64,000 bases of DNA from VXMO01 sp965219405 (lineage in GTDB: Bacteria; Chloroflexota; Dehalococcoidia; UBA6926): contig OZ244736.1 of NCBI GenBank assembly GCA_965219405.1, positions 124,001 through 188,000 of the forward strand. The letters run 5' to 3'. Both the position numbers and the translations under genes were made by a program. The notes beneath the pieces are model-generated. The model was not told where the DNA came from and did no database searches. It saw only the letters and a list, made by a program, of their open reading frames with translations. Shown here one piece after another: positions 8,365-17,256 of this stretch (position 1 is its first letter; every line of letters begins with the position of its first letter).

Positions 8365-9006
8365 ATGCGAATCATACTTCTTGGTGCGCCGGGCGCAGGC
8401 AAGGGCACACAGGCGGCGACGCTTCATGAGCAGCTGAACGCGCCGCACATCGCGACGGGCGATCTTTTTCGCGCCGCTCTCTCACAAGGCACGCCGCTCG
8501 GGCTGGAGGCCAAGTCATATATGGATCGCGGCGCGTTGGTGCCGGACGACGTGACGGTTCGGATGCTACTGGAACGCATCTCGCAGCCGGACGCGGCAGA
8601 CGGCTACATTCTGGACGGTTTCCCGCGGAGTCTGGCGCAGGCAGAGGCGCTGAACGAGGCGCTCACGAGCCGCAATGAGACTGTTGATAAGGTTCTCTTG
8701 GTCGATGTCTCGGAGGATGAGTTAGTCCGCCGACTGAGCGGGCGGTGGATCTGCCGCGCGTGCCAGACGCCGTACCACGCCGTCAGCAACCCGCCAAAGA
8801 CTGAGGGTGTGTGCGACGCAGACGGCGGCGAGCTATACCAGCGAGACGATGACAAGCCCGAGACGGTGCGGAATCGCCTTGGCGTATATCGGGATCAGAC
8901 CGCGCCCTTGATTGACTACTACACTGCCCAAGAGATCCTGACGAGCATCAACGGCGAACAGGAAATCGAGGGCGTGCGGGCGGATCTGCTCGCGGCGCTC
9001 AAGTAG
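8365..9006 (+). CDS. adk: Adenylate kinase with zinc-type LID
   Basis: 213 residues, catalysing ATP + AMP to 2 ADP in the cytoplasm. The P-loop GAPGAGKGTQA opens the protein, followed by the AMP-binding ATGDLFRA and DGFPRSLAQAEAL. The LID (about residues 125-160) holds CRAC and, later, CDAD, i.e. three Cys and one Asp in the position of the Cys4 zinc site, a known Cys3-Asp variant. CAGGGAG precedes the ATG. Part of the secY-adk-map-infA string. Confidence 0.97.
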   Translation: MRIILLGAPGAGKGTQAATLHEQLNAPHIATGDLFRAALSQGTPLGLEAKSYMDRGALVPDDVTVRMLLERISQPDAADGYILDGFPRSLAQAEALNEALTSRNETVDKVLLVDVSEDELVRRLSGRWICRACQTPYHAVSNPPKTEGVCDADGGELYQRDDDKPETVRNRLGVYRDQTAPLIDYYTAQEILTSINGEQEIEGVRADLLAALK

Positions 9007-9021
9007 GTTCCACCCCCCACG

Positions 9022-9828
9022 ATGGTGCTTGGCCGCAACAAACAATCTCCGACGGTAAAATCGCCGCGTGAGATTGACCTTATGCGCAAGGCGGGCCACA
9101 TCGTCACCGATGTCCTGAACATCCTTCGTGACGCGGCCAAGCCCGGCGTGACGACAGCGCAGTTGGACGAGATCGCAGGGCGTGAGATACGGGGGCGGGG
9201 CGGCGTACCGTCCTTCCTCGGCTACCAGGGCTTCACGGGTCATATCTGCACCTCGTTCAACGAAGAGGTCGTTCACGGTATTCCCGGACCCCGGAAGATT
9301 CAGGACGGGGATGTCCTGTCCATCGACTGCGGAGCGATCTACGACGGTTATCATGGCGATTCCGCAATTACATTCGCGGTGGGTGACGTCCCCGATCAGG
9401 TCAAGAACCTCATCGAGGACACGCGCCGGTCGTTGATCGCGTGCGTCGACATGGCCCGGTCGGGAAACGGGATTGCGGATCTAACGAACGCTATCAGGGA
9501 CTACGCCGAGCCAAAAGGCTACAGCATGATTCGCGGATACGGCGGACACGGGATCGGCACAGAGATGCACGAGAATCCGTGGGTTCCCAATAACGTCGCG
9601 GATTTCGACAGCACGAATCGTCGGGGGTTGAGACGATTTCGGCTACGACCGGGGGTGACGCTCGCACTGGAGCCGATGTTGACGCTGGGTGACTGGCGGA
9701 CATTCGTGGAAGAAGACGATTGGACGGTCTCAACCGAGGACGGGAGTTTGTCCGCCCACTGGGAACACACGATCGTTGTAACAGAGGACGGGCCGGAGGT
9801 TCTGACCAGCCGAACGGGGCAGCCGTGA
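9022..9828 (+). CDS. map: Methionine aminopeptidase, type I
   Basis: 268 residues; removes the initiator Met from nascent chains. The metal ligands of the pita-bread fold are present: Asp in LSIDCGAIYDGYHGD (two Asp), His in GHGIGTEMHENP, Glu in LALEPMLT, and Glu in AHWEHTIVV. A small insertion (NVADFDSTNRRG) follows the HEN motif. It starts 15 bases after adk. Confidence 0.96.
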   Translation: MVLGRNKQSPTVKSPREIDLMRKAGHIVTDVLNILRDAAKPGVTTAQLDEIAGREIRGRGGVPSFLGYQGFTGHICTSFNEEVVHGIPGPRKIQDGDVLSIDCGAIYDGYHGDSAITFAVGDVPDQVKNLIEDTRRSLIACVDMARSGNGIADLTNAIRDYAEPKGYSMIRGYGGHGIGTEMHENPWVPNNVADFDSTNRRGLRRFRLRPGVTLALEPMLTLGDWRTFVEEDDWTVSTEDGSLSAHWEHTIVVTEDGPEVLTSRTGQP

Positions 9829-9893
9829 CGTAGCATTTTGTATCCGCGCTATGGCATACTGATAGTTCGTGCGGCATATCTGATGGGCGAAGT

Positions 9894-10121
9894 ATGACTC
9901 AAAAGAATAAGAAGGAAACAATCGAGGTTGAGGGCACCGTGCGGGAAGCTCTCCCGAACGGTATGTTTCGTGTTGACCTGCCGAACGAACATTCCGTTTT
10001 GGCGCATGCTTCCGGAAAAATCAGGCTCAACTTTATTCGCATCCTGCCCGGAGATCGCGTGCTCGTTGAGCTTTCGCCGTATGACTTGAAGCGGGGACGG
10101 GTGACGTACCGGTTCCGCTAG
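9894..10121 (+). CDS. infA: Translation initiation factor IF-1
   Basis: 75 residues, a single S1/OB fold binding the 30S A site. Typical segments are IEVEGTVREALPNGMFRVDL, NEHSVLAHASGKIRLNFIRI and the end SPYDLKRGRVTYRFR (given here in pieces). A 65-base spacer with only a weak promoter-like TTGTAT/GATAGT pair precedes it. Sits just before rpmJ, as usual. Confidence 0.97.
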   Translation: MTQKNKKETIEVEGTVREALPNGMFRVDLPNEHSVLAHASGKIRLNFIRILPGDRVLVELSPYDLKRGRVTYRFR

Positions 10122-10169
10122 ATTCAACAAACGTCAAGGAAAACAAGCAGGGAAAAGGGACAGCGCGAC

Positions 10170-10283
10170 ATGAAAGTATCAGCGTCCGTGAAGACGCGGT
10201 GCAACAATTGCCGTATCGTTCGGCGGAAGCGTCGCCTGTTTGTGATCTGCGCGAATCCGAAGCATAAGCAGCGACAAGGCTGA
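10170..10283 (+). CDS. rpmJ: 50S ribosomal protein L36
   Basis: A 37-residue protein beginning MKVSASVKTRCNNCRIVRR, with the zinc ligands CxxC, Cys and His (RLFVICANPKHKQRQG) of the zinc-binding L36 form. An AAAAGGGA stretch lies upstream of the ATG. It is located between infA and rpsM as in most bacteria and ends in TGA, which is one of the demonstrations that UGA is a normal stop here. Confidence 0.96.
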   Translation: MKVSASVKTRCNNCRIVRRKRRLFVICANPKHKQRQG

Positions 10284-10305
10284 ACGGGGAGCACGGGACG
10301 GACCG

Positions 10306-10689
10306 ATGGTACGAATAGCCGGGGCGGATATTCCAGATAACAAGAAGGTTGCCTATTCACTTCGTTACATTTACGGCGTCGGTCCGCGTCGAGCGGGTGA
10401 AATCCTCGACCGGTCGGGAGTCGACCCTGAGCGGCGAGTCCATGAACTGACTGAACAGGAGATGGCACTACTGCGTGAGGCCATCGAGCGGGGCGGGTAT
10501 CTGATTGAAGGCGATCTGCGCCGAGAAATCGCTATGAATATCCGCAGACTCATTGAGATTGGCAGCTACCGTGGCGTCAGACATCGGATGGGGCTGCCGG
10601 TGCGCGGTCAGCGGACACGCACCAACGCGCGCATCCGCAAGGGCCCCAAGCGCACGGTGGCCGGCAAGCGGCGGGCTGCTCGTAAGTAA
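10306..10689 (+). CDS. rpsM: 30S ribosomal protein S13
   Basis: 127 residues. S13 bridges the subunits and contacts P-site tRNA with its basic tail. Signatures: VRIAGADIPDNKKVAYSLRYIYGVG at the start (abbreviated) and GLPVRGQRTRTNARIRKGPK near the end, closing with KRRAARK. A 90-base spacer follows before rpsK. Confidence 0.97.
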   Translation: MVRIAGADIPDNKKVAYSLRYIYGVGPRRAGEILDRSGVDPERRVHELTEQEMALLREAIERGGYLIEGDLRREIAMNIRRLIEIGSYRGVRHRMGLPVRGQRTRTNARIRKGPKRTVAGKRRAARK

Positions 10690-10778
10690 GAAACGGCCCA
10701 ACGAGAACAGAGGACCAGGGCCGACTCGCCAGGACGTGCGAGTATCTGCCTGCCCGCCGAAAGGAGCAATAGCAACAC

Positions 10779-11171
10779 ATGGCGAGACGAGGACGCCAGC
10801 GAGTGCGCCGCAGGGAGCGCAAGTCCGTGCCCTATGGGCGCGCGTATATCTACGCCACGTTCAACAACACAGTTGTAACACTGACAGACCCGGTTGGGAA
10901 CGTGATTGCGTCCGGCAGCGGCGGCGCGGTTGGATTCCGCGGTTCTCGCAAGGGAACGGCGTTCGCGGCACAGCGCGCCGCTGAAGAAACGGCGCGGCGC
11001 GGCATGGAGCATGGCCTGCAACACGTTGAAGTGCGTGTGAAAGGCCCCGGCAGTGGCCGTGAGGCGGCAATCCGCTCCCTGCAGGCCACCGGTCTCGTCG
11101 TCACCGCCATCAGGGATACAACGCCGATACCGCACAACGGATGCCGACCACGAAAGCGTCGCCGCGTCTAG
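10779..11171 (+). CDS. rpsK: 30S ribosomal protein S11
   Basis: 130 residues. S11 lies on the platform beside the Shine-Dalgarno helix. Seen are AYIYATFNNTVVTLTDPVGN, SRKGTAFAAQRAAEE, VRVKGPGSGREAAIRSL and the terminal PIPHNGCRPRKRRRV. A GAAAGGAG site precedes the ATG. Normal position between rpsM and rpsD. Confidence 0.97.
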   Translation: MARRGRQRVRRRERKSVPYGRAYIYATFNNTVVTLTDPVGNVIASGSGGAVGFRGSRKGTAFAAQRAAEETARRGMEHGLQHVEVRVKGPGSGREAAIRSLQATGLVVTAIRDTTPIPHNGCRPRKRRRV

Positions 11172-11266
11172 TCATTGCAACGAGGAATTCAGAAATCACT
11201 ATGACGCGAACAGCGACACGCGGATTGTTTGCGGTCATGCGGGCAATCAGGAGGAACACGTAGAGG

Positions 11267-11902
11267 ATGGCTCGATATACGGGGCCGGTCTGCCGGCTGT
11301 GCCGGCGACAGGGAATCAAGCTCTTTCTCAAGGGAGAGCGTTGCTACACACCGAAGTGCGCCATTGAGCGGCGACGAAGCGCGCCCGGCGAATCTGCGAC
11401 GGGCAACCGGCGTCGACGGCGGCTCTCGGAGTGGGGCATCCACCTGAGGGAGAAGCAGAAGGCCCGCCACATTTACGGCGTGCTTGAGCGCCAGTTCCGG
11501 AGGCACTATGCCGTGGCCACTCGACAACGCGGGGCGACGGGCGAGAACCTGCTCAAGATCCTCGAAACCCGCCTGGATAACGTCGTCTATCGACTCGGAT
11601 GGGCCAACTCGCGCAATGAGGCGCGCCAGATGGTGTCACACGGTCATTTGGCTGTGAACGGCCGCCGGGCGCGAACGCCGTCCATCAGCGTCAAGGAGGG
11701 GGCGGAGATCACGTGGGTGCCCAGCTCCACCAGCAATACGCAATATGAGATTGTTCAGTACCAGGCGCAACGGCGGCAGCCGCCGGAGTGGCTGCAGATG
11801 GATGCGCGGGCCATGATGGGACGGATGCTGCGGCAGCCTGAGCGGGCCGATATGGACATCCGCATCGATGACCGCCTGATCGTCGAGTTCTATTCACGAT
11901 AG
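11267..11902 (+). CDS. rpsD: 30S ribosomal protein S4
   Basis: 211 residues, primary 16S binder. It starts MARYTGPVCRLCRRQGIKLFL, where CRLC plus later Cys (CYTPKC) gives a zinc-binding N-terminus. The S4 RNA-binding domain is visible as LETRLDNVVYRLGWANSRNEAR and VSHGHLAVNGRRARTPS. Two purine-rich sites (GGAGGAA and AGAGG) lie upstream of the ATG. Confidence 0.97.
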   Translation: MARYTGPVCRLCRRQGIKLFLKGERCYTPKCAIERRRSAPGESATGNRRRRRLSEWGIHLREKQKARHIYGVLERQFRRHYAVATRQRGATGENLLKILETRLDNVVYRLGWANSRNEARQMVSHGHLAVNGRRARTPSISVKEGAEITWVPSSTSNTQYEIVQYQAQRRQPPEWLQMDARAMMGRMLRQPERADMDIRIDDRLIVEFYSR

Positions 11903-11962
11903 AGACTGCGGAACGCGAGGGCGCAGCGACACGCATACCTGTACGGCAGGGAGGCCACACTC

Positions 11963-13144
11963 TTGACCTTGATGACTGAGGCAGAACTACAGCTAGAGAC
12001 GGGCGCGAGCCTTGCTCCTGAGATTACGACCGACCGGTCGCAGGACTCGTACGGCCGGTTCATCATCGAGCCGCTAACACAGGGCTTTGGCGTGACACTC
12101 GGCAACGCCATTCGGCGAGTCTTGTTGAATTCGTTGCCCGGTGTGGCAATTACCGCAGTGCGCATTGAAGGCGCGCAGCATGAATACTCCACCCTGCCCC
12201 ACGTTCGTGAGGACATGGTGGATTTCCTATTGAACGTGAAGGACATCCGCATCCAGTCCATCACGGGACGCCCCGGCACCATGCGGCTTGATGTGAACGG
12301 GCAGGCGGGAGCGATTACGGCCGGGGATATCCAGCGGCATGGCGATTACACGATTGTTAATCCCGATCTTGTGCTGCTCAATGCAGACAGCACGGATGCC
12401 CAGATCTCGATCGAGTTCACGGTCGAGCAGGGAACCGGATTCCGGGCGGCAGAGATCTCGGTGGAGGATCTCATCGGAATCCTTCCTGTGGATGCTATTT
12501 TCACGCCCATTCGCCGCGCAAACTTCGAGGTTGAGGCGACGCGCGTCGGCCAGGTGACGGACTTCGATCGGCTTGTGCTTGAAGTATGGACTGACGGCAC
12601 AATCACGCCTGAGGACGCCGTCCGCAAGGGCACGCAGATCATCATCGATCAACTACAGCCATTCGCTTCCCTCGGGGAGTCGGCTGCTCTCGCCGCAGGG
12701 CAACAGCCCGGCCTGAGTGTTCCGCCTTCACTGTCATCGGTCACCGTCGAGGATCTGCATCTCTCCACACGAACGCAGAATAGCCTGCGGCGAGGCAATC
12801 TGGCATCAGTCGGACATGTGCTGGAGAAGTCCCCACAGGAGCTGCTCGAATTGCGCAACTTTGGTGAACAGTCCCTCAATGAACTCATCCAGCGGCTGCG
12901 CGAGATGGGGGTAGCGGTTCCGGAGGACGACGAGGATCGTGCCTGGCGGCGCGTGCCGCTGGCGACACTTGTTCCGAGCGCTGAGGGTATGGTCGCCGGG
13001 GCCGAGCACGGGACGGATGGAGACGCTGAGGAATCCGATGATGGGGCAGTCTTTTCGATGCGCCCGGACGAGGATGTATCAGAGGTGGACCTGACCCACT
13101 ATTCGCGCCGCTCGTTCGACCCGGACGATGATGACGAGGAATAG
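11963..13144 (+). CDS. rpoA: RNA polymerase alpha subunit with acidic C-terminal tail
   Basis: 393 residues from a TTG start that has AGGGAGG eight bases upstream; the ATG at 11972 is too far from it. The N-terminal assembly domain has YGRFIIEPLTQGFGVTLGNA and LLNSLPGVAITAV. The C-terminal DNA/activator domain spans about residues 260-316 (LSTRTQNSLRRGN, LLELRNFGEQSLNEL). Most alphas end soon after; here about 75 further residues follow, rich in Asp and Glu and closing FDPDDDDEE. This matches the style of the ribosomal tails in the same operon. Confidence 0.96.
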   Translation: MTLMTEAELQLETGASLAPEITTDRSQDSYGRFIIEPLTQGFGVTLGNAIRRVLLNSLPGVAITAVRIEGAQHEYSTLPHVREDMVDFLLNVKDIRIQSITGRPGTMRLDVNGQAGAITAGDIQRHGDYTIVNPDLVLLNADSTDAQISIEFTVEQGTGFRAAEISVEDLIGILPVDAIFTPIRRANFEVEATRVGQVTDFDRLVLEVWTDGTITPEDAVRKGTQIIIDQLQPFASLGESAALAAGQQPGLSVPPSLSSVTVEDLHLSTRTQNSLRRGNLASVGHVLEKSPQELLELRNFGEQSLNELIQRLREMGVAVPEDDEDRAWRRVPLATLVPSAEGMVAGAEHGTDGDAEESDDGAVFSMRPDEDVSEVDLTHYSRRSFDPDDDDEE

Positions 13145-13156
13145 GATAACCGGACT

Positions 13157-13507
13157 ATGAGACATCGCGTTTCAGGCCGCACGCTTGGCAGAAAAACGGC
13201 GCCGCGGATGCTGATGTACCGCAATCTGACCAGGGATCTGTTCCTGCGTGAAGCGATTGTGACCACCGAGGCCAAGGCCAAGGAGACGCGCAGCTTCGCG
13301 GAGCGCATGGTGACGCTTGGCAAGGACGGCGGACTCTCTGCGCGTCGGCGCGCACTCAAGTTCATCCCGGACAAGGATGTGGTGGACAAGCTCTTCCGGA
13401 TCTATGGAGAGCGGTATCAGGACCGCCCGGGGGGGTTCACGCGAATCACGAAGATCGGGCCTCGACAGGGCGATGCCGCGCCAATGGTGCGGCTGGAACT
13501 CGTCTAG
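13157..13507 (+). CDS. rplQ: 50S ribosomal protein L17
   Basis: 116 residues. Conserved start MRHRVSGRTLGRKTAPRM and end YTRI-like FTRITKIGPRQGDAAPMVRLEL identify L17, which lies near the tunnel exit. Located 12 bases after rpoA and 20 before truA, the usual end of the alpha operon. No extension. Confidence 0.97.
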   Translation: MRHRVSGRTLGRKTAPRMLMYRNLTRDLFLREAIVTTEAKAKETRSFAERMVTLGKDGGLSARRRALKFIPDKDVVDKLFRIYGERYQDRPGGFTRITKIGPRQGDAAPMVRLELV

Positions 13508-13527
13508 GGGCGGACGGTAATCGAACG

Positions 13528-14343
13528 ATGCAGTCTGCCACCCTCAGTAAGCCAGGAGACGACGCGACGACGCCTGCCGTGGCAGACCGTCTCGTCGTAC
13601 TCACTATCGAGTACGCAGGGGCGCGCTACCAGGGGATGCAGCTGCAAAAGCCGGGCGTGCCGACTATCCAGGGCGAGATTGAGGACGCACTCTTGAAGCT
13701 GACGGGACAGCGCTATCGCATTGCCGCGGCAGGACGCACTGATTCAGGGGCGAGCGCACGAGGGCAGGTCATCAGCTTTCAGCCCGTAACAGAACTGCCC
13801 CTCGATCGTTATGTGACAGGACTGAATCACTATTTGCCGAATGACATCAGCGTGACCAAGGCGCAATGGTCGCCCGGAGCGTTTGACGTCACGCGGGACG
13901 CCCGCTCACGCCATTACCGCTACGCCATCATCAACCGCCCAGCACCGTCTGCGCTTCTGCGGCAGCAAGCGGCGCATGTCAAGGAGTCTCTTGATGAGAC
14001 GGCGATGGCAGAGGCGATACGCGCTTTAGACGGCTGGCTGGACGCACGGCCCTTTACAGGTCCTTTGCCTGCGGACCGCAACCCGCTGCGGCGCTACGAC
14101 GGTGCAGCAGTGACGCGTGACGGCGATATTGTGACGATTGATCTGCGCGGAAGCGGTTTCCTGCCCCACCAGGTTCGGCGTGTCGCCGGCGCTCTCGTAC
14201 GTGTGGGCATGGGGCAGATGAGCGCGGCGGAGTTTCAGCGCCTGGCGCGGCAAGGTGAGCCGGGGGAGGCGACATGGACGATGCCCGCCGCCGGGCTTTG
14301 CCTGATGGGCGTCACCTATGACGAGAAAATTTTCGAAGACTGA
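13528..14343 (+). CDS. truA: tRNA pseudouridine(38-40) synthase TruA
   Basis: 271 residues. TruA isomerises uridines 38-40 in tRNA anticodon arms. The catalytic Asp is in AAGRTDSGASARGQV, and SGFLPHQVRRVAGALVRVG is the second conserved stretch. About 25 extra residues precede the family start (LVVLTIEYAGARYQGMQLQ). It sits between rplQ and rplM, the common order in Gram-positive-like genomes. Confidence 0.94.
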   Translation: MQSATLSKPGDDATTPAVADRLVVLTIEYAGARYQGMQLQKPGVPTIQGEIEDALLKLTGQRYRIAAAGRTDSGASARGQVISFQPVTELPLDRYVTGLNHYLPNDISVTKAQWSPGAFDVTRDARSRHYRYAIINRPAPSALLRQQAAHVKESLDETAMAEAIRALDGWLDARPFTGPLPADRNPLRRYDGAAVTRDGDIVTIDLRGSGFLPHQVRRVAGALVRVGMGQMSAAEFQRLARQGEPGEATWTMPAAGLCLMGVTYDEKIFED

Positions 14344-14353
14344 GGCAATCTCC

Positions 14354-15214
14354 ATGGCACATGTACGAACATTCAGCCCCAAGAAAAGCGAGATCGAGCG
14401 CGGATGGCGCGTCATTGACGCGGAGGGCGAGACCCTTGGGCGTCTGGCGACGCGCATCGCAGCAATCCTGCGCGGCAAGGACAAGCCGACGTATACGATG
14501 CACATGTCGGTCGGAGATAACGTGATTGTCATCAATGCCGAAAAGGTGCGCGTGACAGGCCAGAAAGAGGACCAGAAGACCTACTATCGCCACACGCAGT
14601 ACCCGGGCGGGCTGCGCGCGGTTACGCTGTCTACGCTCCGGGAGAAACACCCGGAACGCATCATCCAGAATGCCGTGAAGGGCATGCTGCCGCACAATCG
14701 ACTTGGCAGGCAGAATCTACGTCGCTTGCACGTCTACGCCGGGCCTGAGCATCCGCATGAGGCGCAAGTGCGCGCCGGCATGGGGGTGGCGGGCCGCCGC
14801 AAGCAGGCCGAGCTAGAGGCACAGGCCGTTGCGCCCGCGCCGGTTGCCACTCCCGAGGAGGCAGTGCCGGCCGTGCCGCCCAGCCGCAGACGACGACGCG
14901 CGGCCACGCAGGAAACACAGGACGCCCCGCCGCCGGAGGCAACAACCGCAGAGGCGCAGGACACCGAAGAGGCAGCGCCGGCCGTGCCACCGAGCCGCCG
15001 ACGACGGCGTACTGCCGCGCAGGCAGCTGAGGAAACACCGCCGGAGGCAGCGGCCGAGGCGCAGGTTGCTGAAGAGTCCGCGGACACCGAGGCAGCTGTG
15101 CCAGGGGATGAAAGCGCAGTTGAGGAGAACGAGCAGGCTCCCGAAACTGACGAGGCTGCCGATTCAGCAGATGAGGCGATGGACGAGAGCGACGAATCCA
15201 GGGAACAGGGATAA
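14354..15214 (+). CDS. rplM: 50S ribosomal protein L13 with long mixed-charge C-terminal tail
   Basis: The start at 14354 gives the canonical N-terminus (THV-like AHVRTFSPKKSEIERGW); an upstream in-frame ATG at 14318 lies inside truA. L13 core signatures are LGRLATRIAAILRGKDKP, YYRHTQYPGGLR and GMLPHNRLGRQNLRRLHVY, ending near residue 148. The protein has 286 residues, roughly double the family size. Residues about 150-286 are Ala/Glu/Pro-rich with two PAVPPSRRRRR islands 37 residues apart, then a strongly acidic end. rpsI follows after 36 bases. Confidence 0.95.
   Translation: MAHVRTFSPKKSEIERGWRVIDAEGETLGRLATRIAAILRGKDKPTYTMHMSVGDNVIVINAEKVRVTGQKEDQKTYYRHTQYPGGLRAVTLSTLREKHPERIIQNAVKGMLPHNRLGRQNLRRLHVYAGPEHPHEAQVRAGMGVAGRRKQAELEAQAVAPAPVATPEEAVPAVPPSRRRRRAATQETQDAPPPEATTAEAQDTEEAAPAVPPSRRRRRTAAQAAEETPPEAAAEAQVAEESADTEAAVPGDESAVEENEQAPETDEAADSADEAMDESDESREQG
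14868..15044 (+). repeat. Imperfect duplicated segment in the rplM tail
   Basis: Two diverged copies of about 111 bases each encode PAVPPSRRRRR followed by an Ala/Thr/Glu/Pro-rich stretch. The five-Arg block recurs in both. Sequence identity is lower than in the rpsC repeat, so the duplication looks older. Boundaries are approximate. Confidence 0.65.
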
Positions 15215-15250
15215 ACACGGAGCGACTCCCGGGGAGGGGAACGGAAAGGC

Positions 15251-15652
15251 ATGACGACAGCAGGTCGATATTTCCAGGCAACAGGACGGCGCAAGCGCTC
15301 GGTGGCACGTGTGCGTGTTACGCCGGGGGGTGAGCCCATGTTTGTCGTGGACGGGAAACCGCTTGAAGAGCGATTCCCACTGGAGATCCATCGCCGCTCA
15401 ATCTTGCAGCCGCTGGTCGCGACGGATTCTCTGCGGCGGTTTGCGATTTCAGTAAAGGTCTCAGGGGGCGGCGTGACGGGGCAGGCGGAGGCAATCCGTC
15501 ACGGACTGGCGCGCGCGCTTACGAGTCTCGATGAGTCGATGCGCCCGGTGCTCAAGAAGGCGGGTTTCCTCACACGAGATGCCCGCGAGAAGGAGCGCAA
15601 GAAGTACGGCCTGTTCCGCGCCCGGAAGAAGCAACAGTACTCCAAGCGTTAA
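15251..15652 (+). CDS. rpsI: 30S ribosomal protein S9
   Basis: 133 residues. S9 reaches the P-site tRNA anticodon with its C-terminal Lys-Arg tail, seen here as FRARKKQQYSKR. Upstream signatures are FQATGRRKRSVARVRV, VSGGGVTGQAEAIRHGLARAL and KKAGFLTRDAREKERKKYG. A GGGGAGGGG site precedes the ATG. This closes the superoperon; the 79 bases to the convergent mutase hold no strong terminator that I can see. Confidence 0.97.
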   Translation: MTTAGRYFQATGRRKRSVARVRVTPGGEPMFVVDGKPLEERFPLEIHRRSILQPLVATDSLRRFAISVKVSGGGVTGQAEAIRHGLARALTSLDESMRPVLKKAGFLTRDAREKERKKYGLFRARKKQQYSKR

Positions 15653-15731
15653 TTTTCTCGGTTCGCGCTCGGACTTGAGTGGCTTTATCTGTTAGCGGCC
15701 CGCGTTCCGGTCTGGATGCCCAAGGGGCAAT

Positions 15732-17171
15732 TCAGATTCCCGTGAGGGCTCGGCCTGCGCCGATGAGGTGTTGGACACGCTCCATGGAACGCGCTTCAGC
15801 GTAGATTCTCAGCAACGGCTCCGTGCCGGAGAACCTGATGAGCATCCATGAGCCGTCGTCAAGCATGAAATGATAGCCGTCTTTGGTCGAAACCTCCGCG
15901 ACGGCCACCCCCGCAAGCTCCGCCGGTTGACTCTCCGCAACGCTGCCCATAACCTCGGCGCGGCGGGCGGCAGGGAACTCAAGGTCAAGGCGGTCATACT
16001 GGTGCGGCCCGACGGTTTCGTAGAGCCAATCGATGAGCCCGGACAGGGAGTGTCCCGTCCGCGCCATTGCGTCAAGGATGTAAAGCGCGGAAAGCACGCC
16101 GTCGCGCTCCGGCACGTGCCCGCGGAATCCGAAGCCGCCGCTTTCTTCGCCGCCAATCAACGCGTCCGTCTCCATCATGCGCCGCCCAACGTACTTGAAA
16201 CCGACCGGCTCTTCATAGACAGGGACGTCGTACTTCTCACCGAGGATATCGATCATGCGTGAACTCGTGATGGACTTGACCAGCGGGCCACGCTCACCCC
16301 GAATCTCCAGCAAGTAGAAAGCAAGCAACGCGAAGAATTGCAGGGGTGTGAGGAATCGACCCCGCTCGTCCACGCCCCCAACACGGTCCGCGTCGCCGTC
16401 GGTCGCCAATCCTACGTTGCAGCCATACCGAACGACGGCCTCGCGGAGTTCGCCGAGATTGTGGGAGATGGGTTCCGGCTGCCGCATACCGGGAAAGGCA
16501 GGATTGAGTTCGCCGTGAATCTCTATTAGCTCCGTCTTCCCGCCGCCAAGCAGGTCCGCCAGGTAGCCCATGCCCGCGCCATACATCGGATCGATCACCA
16601 CGCGCAGGCCCGCGTCACGGATACGCTCAACGTCCACCAGGGAGCGGAGTTGGTCAATGTAGCCCGGGCGGGGGTCGATCATGGTGACGACACCGTCACG
16701 TTGTGCGTCTTCAAGTGGCATCACAGATGGCGGTCCGGCCGTCTCAGCCGCATGGATCTCCCGCTCAACAGCTTCAATAATTTCCGGCGATGCAGAACCA
16801 CCGTATTCCGGCTTGTACTTGAAGCCGTTCCATTCAGGGGGGTTGTGGCTTGCAGTGACGATGATGGCGCCGGCGGCCTTTTGAGAGATGACGTTGTAGC
16901 TGACAGTGGGCGTCGGCGCCCAGGTTTGACAGAGGTAGGACGGCACACCCTCCGCAGCCAGCACTTCCGCAATGGCGGCGGCAAATCGCTCCGAACCGAA
17001 TCGCGTGTCATAGCCAACAATGACACCCTGCCCCGCCGTGCCCTGCGCTTTCAGATACTGTGCGACGCCCTTTGCACAGTAGCGCACGTTTTCAAAGGTG
17101 AATTCTTCCGCAATGATCGCCCGCCAGCCGTCGGTTCCAAAGGCGATCTGCGATTGAGTGGAAATGGTCAC
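15732..17171 (-). CDS. Phosphoglucomutase/phosphomannomutase family protein
   Basis: 479 residues of the alpha-D-phosphohexomutase superfamily. The phosphoserine loop is TASHNPPEWNGFKY (near residue 107), the magnesium loop ATDGDADRVGG, the sugar-binding loop GGEESGGFGF, and the phosphate-binding loop RFSGTEPLLRIYAEA. It interconverts hexose 1- and 6-phosphates; whether glucose, mannose or glucosamine is preferred cannot be told from these loops. It is convergent with the ribosomal operon and is the last gene of a leftward run with the AcuC and MBL genes. Confidence 0.92.
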   Translation of the reverse strand: MTISTQSQIAFGTDGWRAIIAEEFTFENVRYCAKGVAQYLKAQGTAGQGVIVGYDTRFGSERFAAAIAEVLAAEGVPSYLCQTWAPTPTVSYNVISQKAAGAIIVTASHNPPEWNGFKYKPEYGGSASPEIIEAVEREIHAAETAGPPSVMPLEDAQRDGVVTMIDPRPGYIDQLRSLVDVERIRDAGLRVVIDPMYGAGMGYLADLLGGGKTELIEIHGELNPAFPGMRQPEPISHNLGELREAVVRYGCNVGLATDGDADRVGGVDERGRFLTPLQFFALLAFYLLEIRGERGPLVKSITSSRMIDILGEKYDVPVYEEPVGFKYVGRRMMETDALIGGEESGGFGFRGHVPERDGVLSALYILDAMARTGHSLSGLIDWLYETVGPHQYDRLDLEFPAARRAEVMGSVAESQPAELAGVAVAEVSTKDGYHFMLDDGSWMLIRFSGTEPLLRIYAEARSMERVQHLIGAGRALTGI

Positions 17172-17256
17172 GATTCTGCGGCCTCCCGATTTGACGGTGT
17201 TCCTACCTTGGGAATCTCAGGGTTTCTTGAATGCCGGCTCTTGCTCGCGGACACAC

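Noticed and set aside
9838..9866. Promoter before infA (TTGTAT and GATAGT)
   Set aside because: Both boxes are weak and the gene lies in a continuous operon.
11202..11264. 20-codon frame just before rpsD as a leader peptide
   Set aside because: No start-site support, and the stop falling between the two purine-rich sites is easily chance.
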